From: Dehalococcoidia bacterium
GTDB lineage: Bacteria; Chloroflexota; Dehalococcoidia; Lucifugimonadales; Lucifugimonadaceae
DNA length: 38,197 nt
Reading direction: 5' to 3'
Assembly: GCA_022451965.1 (NCBI GenBank)
Contig: JAKUNJ010000003.1
Location: forward strand, 164,570 to 202,766
Position numbers and translations under genes: made by a program. Of the stretch, positions 8,189 through 16,352 are shown one piece after another. The notes under the pieces were generated by a model. The model was not told the DNA's origin and did not search any database. It was given only the letters and a program-made list of their open reading frames with translations. The stretch's first letter is position 1. Every line of letters begins with the position of its first letter.

Positions 8189-9346
8189 TCAAAAAAATTC
8201 AGTATAAGGTTCTGAATCAACTGGTGTATATTTTGAAGGAGGGAATTCAGTTAATGCATCTTCATCAATATCTGTTCCCCAACCAGATCCTTTAGGAGGA
8301 GAAGTAAATCCATCTTGAATCTCAATATTATTCGTAAGAACTTTTTTATATCTTTCAAGAAAGCTTACAAAAATTTCTTGCTTATAGCAGTTTGGAATGC
8401 TCATATCTAAATGTAAACTTGCAACAGTAGAAATAGGTCCATTAGAATTATGAGGGGCAACACTTAGATAATGAGTTTCTGCTGCGGTAGCAATTTTCTT
8501 TAATTCACTCAATCCACCTGCATGACATATATCAGGTTGTAGTATTGATACTGACTTATTTTCAAATAATTTTTGAAAATCCCATCTACTATATAGCTGT
8601 TCTCCTGTTGACAAGGGAATTGTAGTTTTTTGAGAAAGCTTATCCAGCATATCTAGATTATCAAACTGAACAGGTTCTTCAACCCAAGCTAAATCATATG
8701 GTGTAAGTTTATTTAGAACTTTCAATGCGCTTCCAAAATCAAGTCTGGCTCGAATATCTACTGCTATTTGAATATTTTTACCAACTTCTTCTCTTACAGC
8801 CTTCACCAACTCTATACCCTTGTATATATTTTCGTTTTCAATATTGTATTTGCCAATAAATGGATAAAACTTTAAGCATTTATACCCACTATCAATAATT
8901 TCTTTTGCTGCAATAGCATGTTCCTCAGGAGTTTCTAAACCTTCGAACCAACCATTAGCATATACAGGTATTTTTTCTCTGACTTTACCTCCTAATAATT
9001 GATATACAGGTACATCTAAGGCTTTCGCTTTGATATCCCAAAGAGCAAGATCAATTGCACTAATAGCACTCATTGTTACTGCTCCGCCAGTCCAAGTAAC
9101 TCTTCTGTACAAGGAAGTCCAAATAAATTCTATATCAAAAGGGTCTTTATCAATTAGGAATTTAGCAAAATCCAAAATTTCAGATTCTAACGATTGGTCT
9201 TTGTATTGTAGACTCCCTTCTCCAATTCCATAAATACCTTCATCAGTATAAATTTTCACGAAAAGCCAGTTATTAGTGTCTCCATCTACAGAAGTTTTAT
9301 GAGATTCAGCAGCCATTCTTAAAATTTTTACATCGGTTATTTTCAT
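8189..9346 (-). CDS. Mandelate racemase / galactonate dehydratase-like enolase-superfamily enzyme
   Basis: 385 residues. The N-terminal capping domain runs to about 125 and ends with VYQLLGGKVR. The barrel shows Lys159 in KFYPF, the metal ligand Asp197 in DIRARLD, Glu223 in WVEEPV, Glu249 in STGEQLYSRW, Asp272 in LQPDICHAGG and His299 in APHNSNGP. The Asp/His pair with TGEQ resembles acid-sugar dehydratases such as galactonate dehydratase more than lysine-only racemases. Substrate assignment within this superfamily from sequence alone is unreliable. The ATG overlaps the stop of the small upstream gene by 4 bases, so the two are translationally coupled. Confidence 0.87.
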   Translation of the reverse strand: MKITDVKILRMAAESHKTSVDGDTNNWLFVKIYTDEGIYGIGEGSLQYKDQSLESEILDFAKFLIDKDPFDIEFIWTSLYRRVTWTGGAVTMSAISAIDLALWDIKAKALDVPVYQLLGGKVREKIPVYANGWFEGLETPEEHAIAAKEIIDSGYKCLKFYPFIGKYNIENENIYKGIELVKAVREEVGKNIQIAVDIRARLDFGSALKVLNKLTPYDLAWVEEPVQFDNLDMLDKLSQKTTIPLSTGEQLYSRWDFQKLFENKSVSILQPDICHAGGLSELKKIATAAETHYLSVAPHNSNGPISTVASLHLDMSIPNCYKQEIFVSFLERYKKVLTNNIEIQDGFTSPPKGSGWGTDIDEDALTEFPPSKYTPVDSEPYTEFF

Positions 9347-9573
9347 CTTTTACTCAGTTCTGAAATTTTAGTAAGTAACTCATTTTCATCAAAAATTGAA
9401 ATTGTTTTAATATTTTCATTTGATTTCTCAGGAAAAACTCTTCTTAATAGCGCTTCTGAATTCTTGATCAATTTAACTGAGTCTTCAGTAAAATAGTCTC
9501 CTAAAACAGACAACTTAATAACTTTATAATCTTCATCAAATTCATAAAATATATATTCTTTTTCTTTCTTCAT
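9343..9573 (-). CDS. Small hypothetical protein coupled to the enolase-family gene
   Basis: 76 residues, ATG start. I do not recognise it. It is charged and soluble, with an N-terminal stretch (YIFYEFDEDYKVIKLSV) that looks like paired beta strands and a C-terminal half that looks helical; there is no membrane segment, cysteine or metal motif. Its stop overlaps the start of the enolase-superfamily gene (ATGA), which supports it as a real translated gene rather than chance. It lies 39 bases downstream of glpD on the same strand. It could be a small regulator or a chaperone-like partner of the enzyme, but nothing in the sequence says so. Confidence 0.6.
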   Translation of the reverse strand: MKKEKEYIFYEFDEDYKVIKLSVLGDYFTEDSVKLIKNSEALLRRVFPEKSNENIKTISIFDENELLTKISELSKR

Positions 9574-9612
9574 AGTAAGTAATCTATATCAAAGTTAGTA
9601 ATGAGTATGTAT

Positions 9613-11106
9613 CTAGATATTATCTTTCAACCAGTTTTCTAAATATTTTACTTGATCATGAGAAAATCTTAAGCCAAGTTTTGATCTTCTCCAGAGTATA
9701 TCTTCAGTAGTTTCTGCAAACTCATTTTCTACCATCCATAAAATTTCTTTTTCAGTTAAATTCCAACCAAAATTAATACCTAAATCTTCAATTTTCAAGC
9801 TATTATTCAAGATATCAAAGCTATCTTTGCCATAAGCTCTTAACAATCTAATAGCCCATTTTTTATCTAAATATTTATATTTATCCATTATTTCTTTGAC
9901 TAATTCATCAAACTCATTAGGATTAAAATTTCCACCTGGTAAATTAGAATTCTTTGTCCATTTTTTTTCTAAATTACTAAAGTATGGTTTTAATTCATTC
10001 ATCACTTTTTCAGCTAAAATTCTATAAGTAGTAATTTTTCCACCAAATACATTTATCAAAGGTGCTTTTCTATTTTGAGAGTTAGTTTTTATAACATAAT
10101 CTCTCGTTACATTTTGTGCTTTTGTTTTATTATCATTAAATAATGGTCTAACTCCTGAGTATGTATGAACTATATCATCAGTACTTACGGGGTTACTTAA
10201 ATAGTTAGAAACAGACTCTACTAAATATTTTTTTTCCTCTAAGCTACACTTTACTTCACCAGGATCACCTTCATATTCAATATCAGTAGTTCCAATAAGA
10301 GTAAAATCAGATTCATAAGGAATAGCAAATATAATTCTTCCATCAGAATTTTGAAAAATATAATTATGATTTTTTTTGAAAAGCTTTTTTGTAATTATAT
10401 GACTTCCCTTAATCAATCTCATTCCAATGTCATTTTTTTCATTGAGTTTTTCATCAATTACATTAGTCACCCAAGGGCCTGCACAATTAACAATAGACTT
10501 TGATATGATAGTTTTTTTAATACTAGTTTTATTATCTCTTAAGGTTATTTCCCATAAATCGTCTTTTCTTTTTGCATTCTCAAAGGAAGTATGAGTTTTT
10601 ATAGTTGCACCCTTAAGTTTTGCATCTTTTGCATTTAATATAACCATTCTAGAATCTTCAACCCAGCAATCCGAATACTCAAATGCAACAGAAAAATTCT
10701 TTTTCAAGGGATTACCACTTTCATGATTTTTTAGGTTTATTTTTTTAGTAGCAGGTAGAAGTTTCCTACCTCCAATGTGATCATAAAGAAATAAACCTAG
10801 TCTCAAAAGCCAAGCAGGCCTCAAGCCATTATGATGAGGAAGTATGAATCTAAGTGGCCATATAATATGAGGCATAGAATTTAGTAAAATTTCGCGTTCT
10901 CTGAGAGATTCTCTAACTAAGTTGAAATGAAAAAATTCTAGGTACCTTAAGCCACCGTGTATTAACTTTGTAGATGATGAGGAAGTAGCTTGTGCGAGAT
11001 CATCTTTTTCACAAAGTAAAACACTTAATCCTCTACCAGATGCATCTCTAGCAACTCCTGCACCATTTATTCCACCGCCTATAACGACTAGATCAAACTC
11101 TTGCAT
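9613..11106 (-). CDS. glpD: Aerobic glycerol-3-phosphate dehydrogenase
   Basis: 497 residues, full length. The FAD-binding motif VVIGGGINGAGVARDA lies at about 7-22, followed by the GlpD hallmark SSSSTKLIHGGLRYLE at 42-57. The DAO domain continues through FAIPYESDFTLIGTTD and the C-terminal GlpD domain starts near 380, with the RLLRAYG motif. It oxidises glycerol 3-phosphate to dihydroxyacetone phosphate at the membrane and passes electrons to quinone. No glpF or glpK is nearby. The ATG at 11106 has no obvious ribosome binding site. The DUF2784 gene lies 27 bases upstream on the same strand. The assignment is secure. Confidence 0.95.
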   Translation of the reverse strand: MQEFDLVVIGGGINGAGVARDASGRGLSVLLCEKDDLAQATSSSSTKLIHGGLRYLEFFHFNLVRESLREREILLNSMPHIIWPLRFILPHHNGLRPAWLLRLGLFLYDHIGGRKLLPATKKINLKNHESGNPLKKNFSVAFEYSDCWVEDSRMVILNAKDAKLKGATIKTHTSFENAKRKDDLWEITLRDNKTSIKKTIISKSIVNCAGPWVTNVIDEKLNEKNDIGMRLIKGSHIITKKLFKKNHNYIFQNSDGRIIFAIPYESDFTLIGTTDIEYEGDPGEVKCSLEEKKYLVESVSNYLSNPVSTDDIVHTYSGVRPLFNDNKTKAQNVTRDYVIKTNSQNRKAPLINVFGGKITTYRILAEKVMNELKPYFSNLEKKWTKNSNLPGGNFNPNEFDELVKEIMDKYKYLDKKWAIRLLRAYGKDSFDILNNSLKIEDLGINFGWNLTEKEILWMVENEFAETTEDILWRRSKLGLRFSHDQVKYLENWLKDNI

Positions 11107-11133
11107 TGAATTAAATATCTAAAATTTACTATT

Positions 11134-11424
11134 TTAACCTTTTATCCTCTTTTTAATTCTTACAAAATTTTTCAAATAATAATGATAAATAAAACCCTTA
11201 ATTTGAGGCTTACCTATTTTTTTTCTTAATCTATTTTCCAAATTTGTATATGGACAGGTAATTTCAGTTGAAAAAATCAGATAAATTGTCCAACTTAATA
11301 ACGGGAATGTGATGTACCATTCTGCAAAAATTATATAAAAAGGAATAGAAAAAAAAGTAATAACCAAAAATATATGATGTGAAATTACTACAATATAAAA
11401 TAAAAACTTATCTGAAAAAATAAT
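11134..11424 (-). CDS. DUF2784 small membrane protein, probable ATT start
   Basis: The family signature TCPYTNLENRL and then GFIYHYYL identify DUF2784, two-helix membrane proteins of unknown function. The first canonical start is TTG at 11367 (77 residues), but this cuts the first helix. The frame stays open upstream to a TGA at 11436-11434 and encodes FLFYIVVISHHIFLVITFF, which matches the family's N-terminal helix with its conserved His. The only sensible start there is ATT at 11424, 5 bases after AAAGG, giving 96 residues. The alternative is an ATG at 11437 in another frame that would join this frame after loss of one T in a run of six. I favour the ATT start because other genes here show the same pattern. 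Confidence 0.72.
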   Translation of the reverse strand: MIFSDKFLFYIVVISHHIFLVITFFSIPFYIIFAEWYITFPLLSWTIYLIFSTEITCPYTNLENRLRKKIGKPQIKGFIYHYYLKNFVRIKKRIKG

Positions 11425-11434
11425 TAGAACCTTT
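11422..11434 (-). promoter_or_regulatory. Ribosome binding site and probable ATT start of the DUF2784 gene
   Basis: On the minus strand AAAGG (11434-11430) is followed by five bases and then ATT at 11424-11422, in frame with the DUF2784 coding sequence. No ATG, GTG or TTG exists in frame between the upstream stop codon and 11367. Confidence 0.5.
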
Positions 11435-11482
11435 CATAATTTAAACTAACACTAGCCTATCAAAAAAAATCATAAATATATT

Positions 11483-12292
11483 CTATTTTGTAAACTTAAA
11501 AATTCTACTACCTAATCTATCAGTTACGTAAAATATACCATTTGTATAATGAATATTAGATGGTTTCCAACTTTCCATATGGTAAATTTCTATCATCTCT
11601 CCTTCAGAATTTAGTACACCAATAGCGCCTATTCCTGGTAAGGTTTGATAAATATTACCATCATCATCAACTGTTATACCATCTGGATTACCAGGCTCAG
11701 CAAATCTTCTAAACATTCTAGGTTCTGGCACATCTTCAGATTCATGATTTTCTAAAACTACTAGTCTATTAGCCCTAGTTTCTGATATAAAAACATTTTT
11801 AGAGCTTATTGTGATACCGCTTGGAAATGCTAAATCTGAAATAAATAATTCAACTTTGTTTTTGATTAGCTTATAAACAGGGCTTATACAAGGATTTGGG
11901 TATGGATTTCTAAGTGGATCCGTGAATATAACTTCATCATTTTCATTTATATCTAAATCTGATGGACCATTTAATTCAATATCATCGTAAGAGTCACATA
12001 ACTGTGTAATACTTCCATTTCCTAGACTAACTCTCAATATAGCTTTTCTTGCTGCATCAGCTACTATAAGTGAGTTAGATTTTTTAGAAAAAGCTATTCC
12101 GAGGGGCCTTCCTTTAGTATTTGCATGTGAGTTTATATTAGATTTATTAATCTTAAATATATTTCCTGAGGAAGCCGAAGTAACATATACTTTACCTTTA
12201 TCATCGACAGTTATTCCTTCAGGATGAGGAATTGAGGAAGTAATTTCTTCAAGATTATTAGGTAAATTTGGTTGTAGTTTATTAAAGATTAT
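11483..12292 (-). CDS. SMP-30/NHL-type six-bladed beta-propeller, probable ATA start (or broken 5' end)
   Basis: The first canonical start is TTG at 12037 (184 residues), but the coding frame continues upstream to a TAA at 12295-12293. The whole 269-residue frame shows six repeats of the pattern P-x-GI-(V/A)-x-DD-x-G-x-(I/V)-Y: HPEGITVDDKGKVYVT, RPLGIAFS, GPSDLDINENDEVIF, FPSGITISSKNVFIS, NPDGITVDDDGNIYQ and KPSNIHYTNGIFYVT. The first two lie wholly upstream of the TTG, so a complete propeller needs the longer frame. It probably starts at ATA 12292, five bases after AAAAGGA. The family includes gluconolactonases and strictosidine-synthase-like hydrolases; no catalytic set is clear. It starts 10 bases after the mscS stop, so the two form an operon. 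An in-frame ATG at 12310 is blocked by TAA at codon 6, so a nonsense mutation is the main alternative. Confidence 0.72.
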   Translation of the reverse strand: MIFNKLQPNLPNNLEEITSSIPHPEGITVDDKGKVYVTSASSGNIFKINKSNINSHANTKGRPLGIAFSKKSNSLIVADAARKAILRVSLGNGSITQLCDSYDDIELNGPSDLDINENDEVIFTDPLRNPYPNPCISPVYKLIKNKVELFISDLAFPSGITISSKNVFISETRANRLVVLENHESEDVPEPRMFRRFAEPGNPDGITVDDDGNIYQTLPGIGAIGVLNSEGEMIEIYHMESWKPSNIHYTNGIFYVTDRLGSRIFKFTK

Positions 12293-12310
12293 TTATTTCC
12301 TTTTATTCAT
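12290..12310 (-). promoter_or_regulatory. Start region of the propeller gene: five-codon ORF, ribosome binding site and ATA start
   Basis: An ATG at 12310-12308, overlapping the end of mscS, opens a five-codon ORF (MNKRK) that ends at TAA 12295-12293. The sequence AAAAGGA at 12304-12298 lies inside this ORF, and an ATA codon at 12292 directly follows the TAA in the same frame. The layout fits termination and re-initiation at ATA, or a simple nonsense mutation at codon 6. Confidence 0.45.
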
Positions 12311-13637
12311 CAATATCTTGATCATTCCATAGTGAGCCTCTTTTAGCTAAGGCTATTTGAGCTAAAATTTGTTCAACATCTTCTGGAGAATTATTTTCCG
12401 GAGATTTTTCTTCTTTATTAGAAGTTTTTCTCTTAGTTTGCTTTTCTTGAATAGTTAATCTAGGTTGATCATCTCCCCAATATAAAGTTTGGTGAGGGAA
12501 TGGGATTTCAATACCTTCAATATCAAATCTAGCCTTAATTCTTCTGATAAGCTCAGACCTCAAGAGCCATTGTTTCATAGGCTTACAATCACCTAAAACC
12601 CTAATGGTAATACAAGAATCATCCAAAGACTGAATCCTCAAAACTTGTGGAGCCTTAATTATATTTAAACCAAAAACAGGATCAGCAGATAGCTCATTAC
12701 CTATTTGATTTAAGATCATAATTACTCTTTCTAAGTTTTCTTTGTATGCCACTCCTACATCTAATACAACTCTTGAATAATTTTTTGTTCTATTTGAAGA
12801 TACACTTATTTCGCCATTAGGAATTACATGGACAGTTCCCTCTAAATCTCTTAGTATAGTACGTCTGAGGTTTATATCCTCTACCAATCCTGATGTTCCA
12901 GCTATAGTAACTACATCTCCAGTCCGATATTGATTTTCGGCTATAACAAATATTCCACTAATTAGATCTCTAATTAAATGTTGAGCACCAAATCCAACTG
13001 CTATACCTACTACTCCAAATCCAGCAAGAACAGGACCAACTGGCACTGCTAATTTTGTAAGAATCATAAATACACCAGTTATAATAACTATAATTTGAGC
13101 TCCACCAGTGGAAACTTTAGATAGAGTATTTGCTCTTTTTTCTGATTCTTCATGTTCACCATATTCGGATCTACTCATTACAAAAGTATGAACCACTTTT
13201 GGAAGTATTCTTTCAATTATTCTTACAAATGCCCATACACCTAAAATTATTAGAATTATTACAATTCCATTAGAAAAAATCCATGGGAAAAAACCGGTAA
13301 ATACCTCTTGAAAATATGATGAAATAGGAGATACATTAACACCGACTATTGATAGTAATCCTACAGTCATCAATAGTAAGAAGAAAAATAAAACGATAGT
13401 ATCAAAACCCTTAGAATCCATTAAGGACATGAATATACCTATATCTCTTGTTTCATCTCTATTTTTAAGTCTAGTACTTAAAGTTGATATTCTAGGTCTT
13501 GCTAATCGATGAAAAAGGTACCATGAAATTAGCACAAATAATACTAGTATAAGAGCCCATATACCCTCTTTGAAAAACCAAGTATAGAAACTAGAGTAAC
13601 CTAGATAATTGAGTATTGAATCAATAAAATTATTCAT
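12303..13637 (-). CDS. MscS-family mechanosensitive channel
   Basis: 444 residues from the ATG at 13637; a TTG at 13667 would add ten residues, and neither has a clear ribosome binding site. About four or five membrane segments precede the conserved pore helix and beta domain: GFGVVGIAVGFGAQHLIRDL, ISGIFVIAENQYRTGD, then SGLVEDINLRRTILRDLEGT and VHVIPNGEI. This is the standard MscS core, which opens under membrane tension to release solutes after osmotic downshock. The C-terminus carries a charged, probably disordered tail (about 385-444, KQTKRKTSNKEEKSPENN) beyond the usual domain. The SMP-30 propeller follows closely on the same strand. Confidence 0.92.
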   Translation of the reverse strand: MNNFIDSILNYLGYSSFYTWFFKEGIWALILVLFVLISWYLFHRLARPRISTLSTRLKNRDETRDIGIFMSLMDSKGFDTIVLFFFLLLMTVGLLSIVGVNVSPISSYFQEVFTGFFPWIFSNGIVIILIILGVWAFVRIIERILPKVVHTFVMSRSEYGEHEESEKRANTLSKVSTGGAQIIVIITGVFMILTKLAVPVGPVLAGFGVVGIAVGFGAQHLIRDLISGIFVIAENQYRTGDVVTIAGTSGLVEDINLRRTILRDLEGTVHVIPNGEISVSSNRTKNYSRVVLDVGVAYKENLERVIMILNQIGNELSADPVFGLNIIKAPQVLRIQSLDDSCITIRVLGDCKPMKQWLLRSELIRRIKARFDIEGIEIPFPHQTLYWGDDQPRLTIQEKQTKRKTSNKEEKSPENNSPEDVEQILAQIALAKRGSLWNDQDIDE

Positions 13638-13704
13638 AATAAAAATTAAAGTACTTAAATTATCCAATAATTTATTATTTATTTCCTAGGAATATTAATA
13701 CGAG

Positions 13705-14427
13705 CTAATTCAAAAAATCATTAATAGCTAAGTTTGATTTTTTATACTCAGATTGCTTTAGATTACCTAAATTAAAAGGACCATAGGAAACTCTTTTAAG
13801 AGAAATCACCTTCAAATCAAGAAATGAAAAAATTTTTCTTATCTCTCGATTTTTACCTTCAACTAATTCCATTTCATAAATAGTTTCTTTATTAGATTTT
13901 TTCTTTATTATTTTGATTGATTTATATTGGAAATTTCCAATCTTTATACCTTTTCTTATCTTTATTAGATTTTCATATCCGATTGGTTTATTAATACTTA
14001 CTAAATATCTACGAATAATAGAATTTTTTGGATGCTCTAAATATCTAGATAATTCACCATCATTAGTGATGAGTAGTAATCCAGAGGTATTTTTATCTAA
14101 TCTTCCCACTGAAAACATACCTCTTAAAAATTTAGGAAGTTCTGAAAAAATTGTTCGACGATTTTTTTCATCATCTTTTGAAACAATTAGACCAATGGGT
14201 TTATGATACAAATAAATTTCCGGAGGCATAATTTTAGGTAATAATTCACCATTTATTGTCACAATATCTTCCAAAGATATATTAATTGCTGGAGATTGAA
14301 TTAATTCTCCATTTATTCTAACCTTTTTTTGATGAATTAAAGATTCTGCTTTTCTTCTAGAACAATAACCAGATCTTGCAATTATTTTTGCTACTCTGAA
14401 TTCTGTTTTATTGTTACTATTAATCAT
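13705..14427 (-). CDS. 16S/23S rRNA pseudouridine synthase, RsuA/RluB family
   Basis: 240 residues. An S4 RNA-binding domain (about 10-57, with ARSGYCSRRKAESLI) is followed by the catalytic domain: YHKPIGLIVS, then GRLDKNTSGLLLITNDG with the catalytic Asp111, and LVEGKNREIRKIF near residue 195. The family converts one uridine in rRNA to pseudouridine. RsuA (16S), RluB and RluE/F (23S) are not safely separated here, so no gene symbol is given; the S4 domain excludes RluE. The start at 14427 is divergent from the small membrane protein at 14447, with only 19 bases between, so the promoters must overlap coding sequence. Confidence 0.92.
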   Translation of the reverse strand: MINSNNKTEFRVAKIIARSGYCSRRKAESLIHQKKVRINGELIQSPAINISLEDIVTINGELLPKIMPPEIYLYHKPIGLIVSKDDEKNRRTIFSELPKFLRGMFSVGRLDKNTSGLLLITNDGELSRYLEHPKNSIIRRYLVSINKPIGYENLIKIRKGIKIGNFQYKSIKIIKKKSNKETIYEMELVEGKNREIRKIFSFLDLKVISLKRVSYGPFNLGNLKQSEYKKSNLAINDFLN

Positions 14428-14446
14428 ACTTAAGAAATATTTAAAA

Positions 14447-14722
14447 ATGGATCAAATTCTAGAAGCTATTTTTACTAACATCTCACTTCGTACTTGGACA
14501 ATAAGTGCTACTATAATTTTTACTATTTTTTATTATTTTATTTTTATATTGATTATAAAGCTTTATTCTTCTGAAAAGGAAAAGAGAAATGGTATTCATA
14601 TAATAATAAAAATAACTATCTTCGTAATTTCCTTAATTGGTGCTATCTTAACTCAAGGAGTATTAGCAGATCTTTATTTCTTCAAAGACTGGGAATGCGG
14701 GCTTACATCAACCTGTATATAA
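14447..14722 (+). CDS. Small two-helix membrane protein of unknown function
   Basis: 91 residues from the ATG at 14447; a TTG at 14411 is possible but would run into the oppositely oriented pseudouridine synthase gene. I do not recognise the family. Two hydrophobic helices (about 14-38 and 52-80) flank a short charged loop (SSEKEKRNG), and the C-terminus ends in FKDWECGLTSTCI with two cysteines, likely close to the membrane surface. The coding stretch fills the gap between two real genes and keeps typical membrane-protein composition, which supports it modestly. The next gene starts 51 bases downstream. Confidence 0.5.
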   Translation: MDQILEAIFTNISLRTWTISATIIFTIFYYFIFILIIKLYSSEKEKRNGIHIIIKITIFVISLIGAILTQGVLADLYFFKDWECGLTSTCI

Positions 14723-14748
14723 TTTGACGTAAAATTCTTAAGATTTAG

Positions 14749-14757
14749 TGCAATAAT
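14749..14757 (+). promoter_or_regulatory. Possible extended -10 promoter upstream of DUF502
   Basis: TGCAATAAT (TG, one base, then AATAAT) lies 17 bases before the ATG of the DUF502 gene. A TTGACG at 14724-14729 is too far away (about 22 bases) for a normal -35. It would give a very short leader. Weak evidence. Confidence 0.3.
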
Positions 14758-14773
14758 ATAAGTAGGAATCAAA

Positions 14774-15406
14774 ATGAATAAATTAAGTGAAAGAATATAT
14801 AACTATATTAAGAAACGATACATAATAGGTCTTCTATTATTATTCCCTTTAGCTGTTACATATTTTGTTGTTGCGTTTGCATTTAATAGTTTAGATGGAA
14901 TTTTACAACCATTATTCAGATCTATATTTGGAAGAAATATTCCTGGTGCAAGTTTCATAACATTATTTATACTTGTTTTCCTTGTCGGAGCTTTATCATC
15001 AAATAGTATTGTAAAAAAAGTAATTCAGATATTTGAATCTGTGGTTCAGAAACTTCCATTAGTTAATGGTATTTATAGTACTTCAAAGCAGGTTTCTACA
15101 GCCTTTACTGGAGGAGATAAAGATCAAGGTGGATTCAATATGGTTTGTGCTATTGAATATCCAAAAGAAAAAGTATGGACTATTGGATTTTTAACAAACA
15201 CAATAAATTTTGATGGAGAAGACCATGGTTTTGTTTATATGCCATCAACGCCAGTTCCAAACACAGGGTGGTTAGTTGCTGTGCCAAAAGAAAAAATTAA
15301 GATTCTAGATCTTTCAGCAGATGAAGCTATGAAAATAATTGTAGCTGGAGGATTGGGAGCATCAAATAAATTAAATTCAAAGAAAATTATTGATGATAAA
15401 GAGTGA
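14774..15406 (+). CDS. DUF502 family membrane protein
   Basis: 210 residues, preceded by a good AGGA ribosome binding site. Two membrane segments (about 17-40 and 56-77) precede a soluble domain with family features: PLVNGIYSTSKQV near 97-109, FLTNTINF, VYMPSTPVPNTGWLVAVPKE and the C-terminal DEAMKIIVAGG. DUF502 proteins are widespread in bacteria and of unknown function. It is the first gene of the run DUF502-thiL-tsaE-tsaB-ndk, and its end overlaps the thiL start, so the genes are likely co-expressed. Confidence 0.9.
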   Translation: MNKLSERIYNYIKKRYIIGLLLLFPLAVTYFVVAFAFNSLDGILQPLFRSIFGRNIPGASFITLFILVFLVGALSSNSIVKKVIQIFESVVQKLPLVNGIYSTSKQVSTAFTGGDKDQGGFNMVCAIEYPKEKVWTIGFLTNTINFDGEDHGFVYMPSTPVPNTGWLVAVPKEKIKILDLSADEAMKIIVAGGLGASNKLNSKKIIDDKE

Positions 15407-16352
15407 AGAACAATTTATAGACTTTATTTCTAATAATTTTAACAAAATAAAGAATATTCCCGATTCCTGGATTGGTATTGGTGATGACGCTGCCAGCATA
15501 GATTTGAGCAATAAAAATGTAATTTTTTGTTCTGATGCTATGGTTGAAGATGTTCATTTTAGATCAAGTCACGGATACGAATCTGTTGGATGGAAATCTA
15601 TAGTTTCAAATCAAAGTGACTTAGCAGGGATGGGGGCATTTGCATCAGCTTTTACTATTTCATTAGGTATAAATAGCGATTTTTCTGATAAAGATATAAG
15701 CCTTCTATATAAAGGTATGAATGATGCTTGTGAATCGTATGGAGGATATCTTGTAGGGGGCGATGTCGTTAATTCAGAAAAAATTTTTATATCAATCTCA
15801 GCTATTGGTGAATTATATAAAAAAAATTCTTTGATGCTAAGAAATAAAGCAAATGTTGGTGATCTAATTGCCGTGACAGGAGAGATTGGTGAAGCCGGTG
15901 CTGGGTTTTTTGCATTAGAAAAAGAGTTGAGTAACTATAAAAAACAAAAGGAAAGTTTTCTAAAACCAAAACCAAGAATCCATGAATCTAAAAATGCTAT
16001 AAAAAATGGAATAATTTGTGGAATGGATTTATCAGATGGATTGCAAAAAGACTTATCGAGAATTAGTAATTCATCTAAAGTATCTATTGAAATTGATTTA
16101 GATTCTATCCCATTTGATAAAGAACTAAACAAATTATATAAAAAAGATCTATTTGAGAAATTAATTTCCTCTGGTGAAGATTATCAACTAATATTGATTG
16201 GTGATATGGAATCAATTAAAAAAATGAGTATAAAAAACGAAATTACCATTATTGGAAAGGTTGTTAATAATAATACTTCTGAATTAATATTTATGAGTAG
16301 TAAAAAAAATATAAAAATTAAATCTAAAGGTTTTGATCATTTTGGAAAATAA
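15393..16352 (+). CDS. thiL: Thiamine-monophosphate kinase
   Basis: 319 residues from the ATG at 15393; the TTG just before it at 15390 is less likely. The motifs are those of ThiL: WIGIGDDAA at 27-34, SDAMVEDVHFR, SNQSDLAGMGA, GGDVVNS, VTGEIGEAGAG, GMDLSDGLQKDL and SGEDYQL. It phosphorylates thiamine phosphate to thiamine pyrophosphate in the cytoplasm, the final step of the pathway in most bacteria; thiE, which makes its substrate, is at 20063-20683. It overlaps DUF502 by 14 bases and tsaE by 11 bases. Confidence 0.95.
   Translation: MIKSEEQFIDFISNNFNKIKNIPDSWIGIGDDAASIDLSNKNVIFCSDAMVEDVHFRSSHGYESVGWKSIVSNQSDLAGMGAFASAFTISLGINSDFSDKDISLLYKGMNDACESYGGYLVGGDVVNSEKIFISISAIGELYKKNSLMLRNKANVGDLIAVTGEIGEAGAGFFALEKELSNYKKQKESFLKPKPRIHESKNAIKNGIICGMDLSDGLQKDLSRISNSSKVSIEIDLDSIPFDKELNKLYKKDLFEKLISSGEDYQLILIGDMESIKKMSIKNEITIIGKVVNNNTSELIFMSSKKNIKIKSKGFDHFGK

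Noticed and set aside
11483-12310. Calling the SMP-30 gene a plain pseudogene
   Set aside because: Only one in-frame stop, at codon 6 after an upstream ATG, separates it from an intact frame, and an alternative start with a good ribosome binding site exists.
14723-14773. Possible TPP riboswitch upstream of the thiL operon
   Set aside because: The gap is only 51 bases and lacks the conserved CUGAGA element; the leaders before mnmA and hppA lack it too.
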